From NCBI RefSeq assembly GCF_003428875.1, contig NZ_QQRS01000001.1, positions 62,001-126,000 of the forward strand: a stretch of DNA of 64,000 nt, read 5' to 3'. This stretch comes from Planomicrobium okeanokoites. Its GTDB lineage: Bacteria; Bacillota; Bacilli; Bacillales_A; Planococcaceae. This document shows positions 63,536 to 64,000 of the stretch, one piece after another (within the stretch, counting starts at the first letter, position 1; each line of letters opens with the position of its first letter). The translations under genes and the position numbers were made by a program. Below the pieces are notes generated by a model. The model did no database searches and was not told the origin of the DNA. It worked only from the letters and a program-made list of their open reading frames with translations.

Positions 63536-63628
63536 CGCAAACAAACAAAGCTATAACGCAAACAACACCAGCTATACTGCAAACAAAGTGATTCATATCG
63601 CAAACAACAGTGCTTTTCCCGCAAACAA
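63536..63628. repeat. five 9-bp direct repeats at exact 21-bp spacing
   Basis: CGCAAACAA (third copy TGCAAACAA) starts at 63536, 63557, 63578, 63599 and 63620. Spacers are 12 bases each and vary in sequence. It lies in the roughly 470-base gap after ysdC. A minus-strand reading frame crosses it (63474-63689), but its protein merely repeats Val-Cys every 7 residues because of the DNA period and has no ribosome binding site that I can see. Confidence 0.9.
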
Positions 63629-63663
63629 CTTTAATTTTCCCATGTTTAATTCTCCGTACTGTC

Positions 63664-63683
63664 GCTTTTCGCTCGCGAAAAGC
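63664..63683. repeat. palindrome next to the 21-bp array
   Basis: GCTTTTCGC-TC-GCGAAAAGC, 9-bp arms with a 2-base centre. The remaining bases up to 63886 are AT-rich without a recognisable feature. Confidence 0.8.
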
Positions 63684-63886
63684 ATCCATTATAGATTTTT
63701 GAACTTTAAAAAAGATATGATAATTGAAGTTTCAGCTGAAATAGAGATGAAAAATTAAAAAAACCTTTAATGAGTACAGATTCTCGAATCCAAAATGGTC
63801 GGGAAAATCCCGCTATAGCCTCTAAAATAATGAACCAATTTCCAAGGCAGATTCAGAATGAGAAAGATATGAAAATTTATCTGTTT

Positions 63887-63915
63887 TTGTAGAATGAAAA
63901 TCTGAATGATATACT
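63887..63915 (+). promoter_or_regulatory. promoter of the right-end gene
   Basis: TTGTAG (63887-63892), 17-bp spacer, TATACT (63910-63915). Confidence 0.65.
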
Positions 63916-63940
63916 CCAGGAAAACTTTTGGAGGTGTTAA

Positions 63941-64000
63941 ATGAGTAAATTACAAATTGGCTTATTATCCGAAACAGAAGCATTGAAGCGATTGCTGTAC
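63941..64000 (+). CDS. start of an unidentified gene, cut by the window
   Basis: ATG 63941 follows TTGGAGGTGTTAA, a strong ribosome binding site, behind a good promoter. Only 20 codons are visible (begins MSKLQIGLLSETEALKRLL). This is too little to name a family. Confidence 0.75.
   Translation, partial: MSKLQIGLLSETEALKRLLY

Noticed and set aside
63474..63689. Minus-strand 71-codon frame across the 21-bp array
   Set aside because: The regular Val-Cys pattern is a by-product of a 21-bp DNA repeat (7 codons). No ribosome binding site is evident and the frame runs into the ysdC terminator.

Overview
The window is a stretch of core chromosome from a low-GC Gram-positive bacterium of the order Bacillales. 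The best fit is a non-spore-forming member of the Planococcaceae (Planococcus/Planomicrobium type). The gene order follows two blocks I recall from Bacillus subtilis: rpsD to ytxK, and ytkL through dnaE, accDA-pfkA-pyk, citZ-icd-mdh, phoPR, polA-mutM-coaE-gapB-speD-nrdR-dnaB-dnaI-thrS to infC-rpmI-rplT-ysdABC. The sporulation genes that sit inside these blocks in B. subtilis (sspA, ytrH/ytrI, ytvI, ytaF, ytxC) are absent. A D-aspartate-ligase-like gene next to an aspartate racemase gene points to an L-Lys peptidoglycan with a D-amino-acid crossbridge, which also fits Planococcaceae. No phage, insertion sequence with transposase, CRISPR array, tRNA or rRNA gene is visible. The assignment is inference from gene content, not from a database search.

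Layout. 1-9 kb: T-box and tyrS, a sigma-B-type stress gene, a cobalamin-binding protein, rpsD with a probable S4 leader, methionine gamma-lyase behind a cre site, a GGDEF/EAL protein, free-methionine-sulfoxide reductase and hisJ. 9-20 kb: ezrA, the sulfur-transfer pair nifZ-thiI, an acyl-CoA synthetase, rarD, sppA-yteJ-tpx-ytxK and two small proteins with a universal stress gene. 20-29 kb: the ligase/racemase pair, a second usp gene, ald, an Xaa-Pro peptidase, ytkL, ytoI, ytpI and nrnA. 29-42 kb: dnaE, a GntR regulator fused by overlap to accD-accA, pfkA-pyk, fxsA, citZ, icd and mdh. 42-52 kb: a MaoC-like protein, phoPR, hflKC, polA-mutM-coaE and gapB under a CcpN-type operator. 52-64 kb: speD, nrdR-dnaB-dnaI, T-box and thrS, the infC-rpmI-rplT operon with L20 leader, ysdA, ysdB, a dUTPase, ysdC and the first codons of one more gene.

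Functionally the window joins central carbon metabolism (glycolysis, upper TCA cycle, gluconeogenic gapB, fatty-acid initiation by AccDA), chromosome replication and repair (DnaE, PolA, DnaB, DnaI, MutM, NrdR), translation (TyrS, ThrS, S4, IF3, L35, L20) and envelope or stress functions. Regulation can be read from the DNA: two T-boxes, two ribosomal-protein leaders, sigma-B, CcpA (cre), CcpN and PhoP sites, and a GntR palindrome.

The most unusual content lies between the genes. Family A is a roughly 120-bp element in four near-full copies and one fragment. Each run begins within about 5 bases of a stop codon, and its stems change sequence while keeping their pairing. Family B is a 131-159-bp MITE-like element with terminal inverted repeats. 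Family C is a palindromic element that travels with B. Near the right end, a 9-bp motif recurs five times at exactly 21-bp intervals. None of these is explained by the coding genes.
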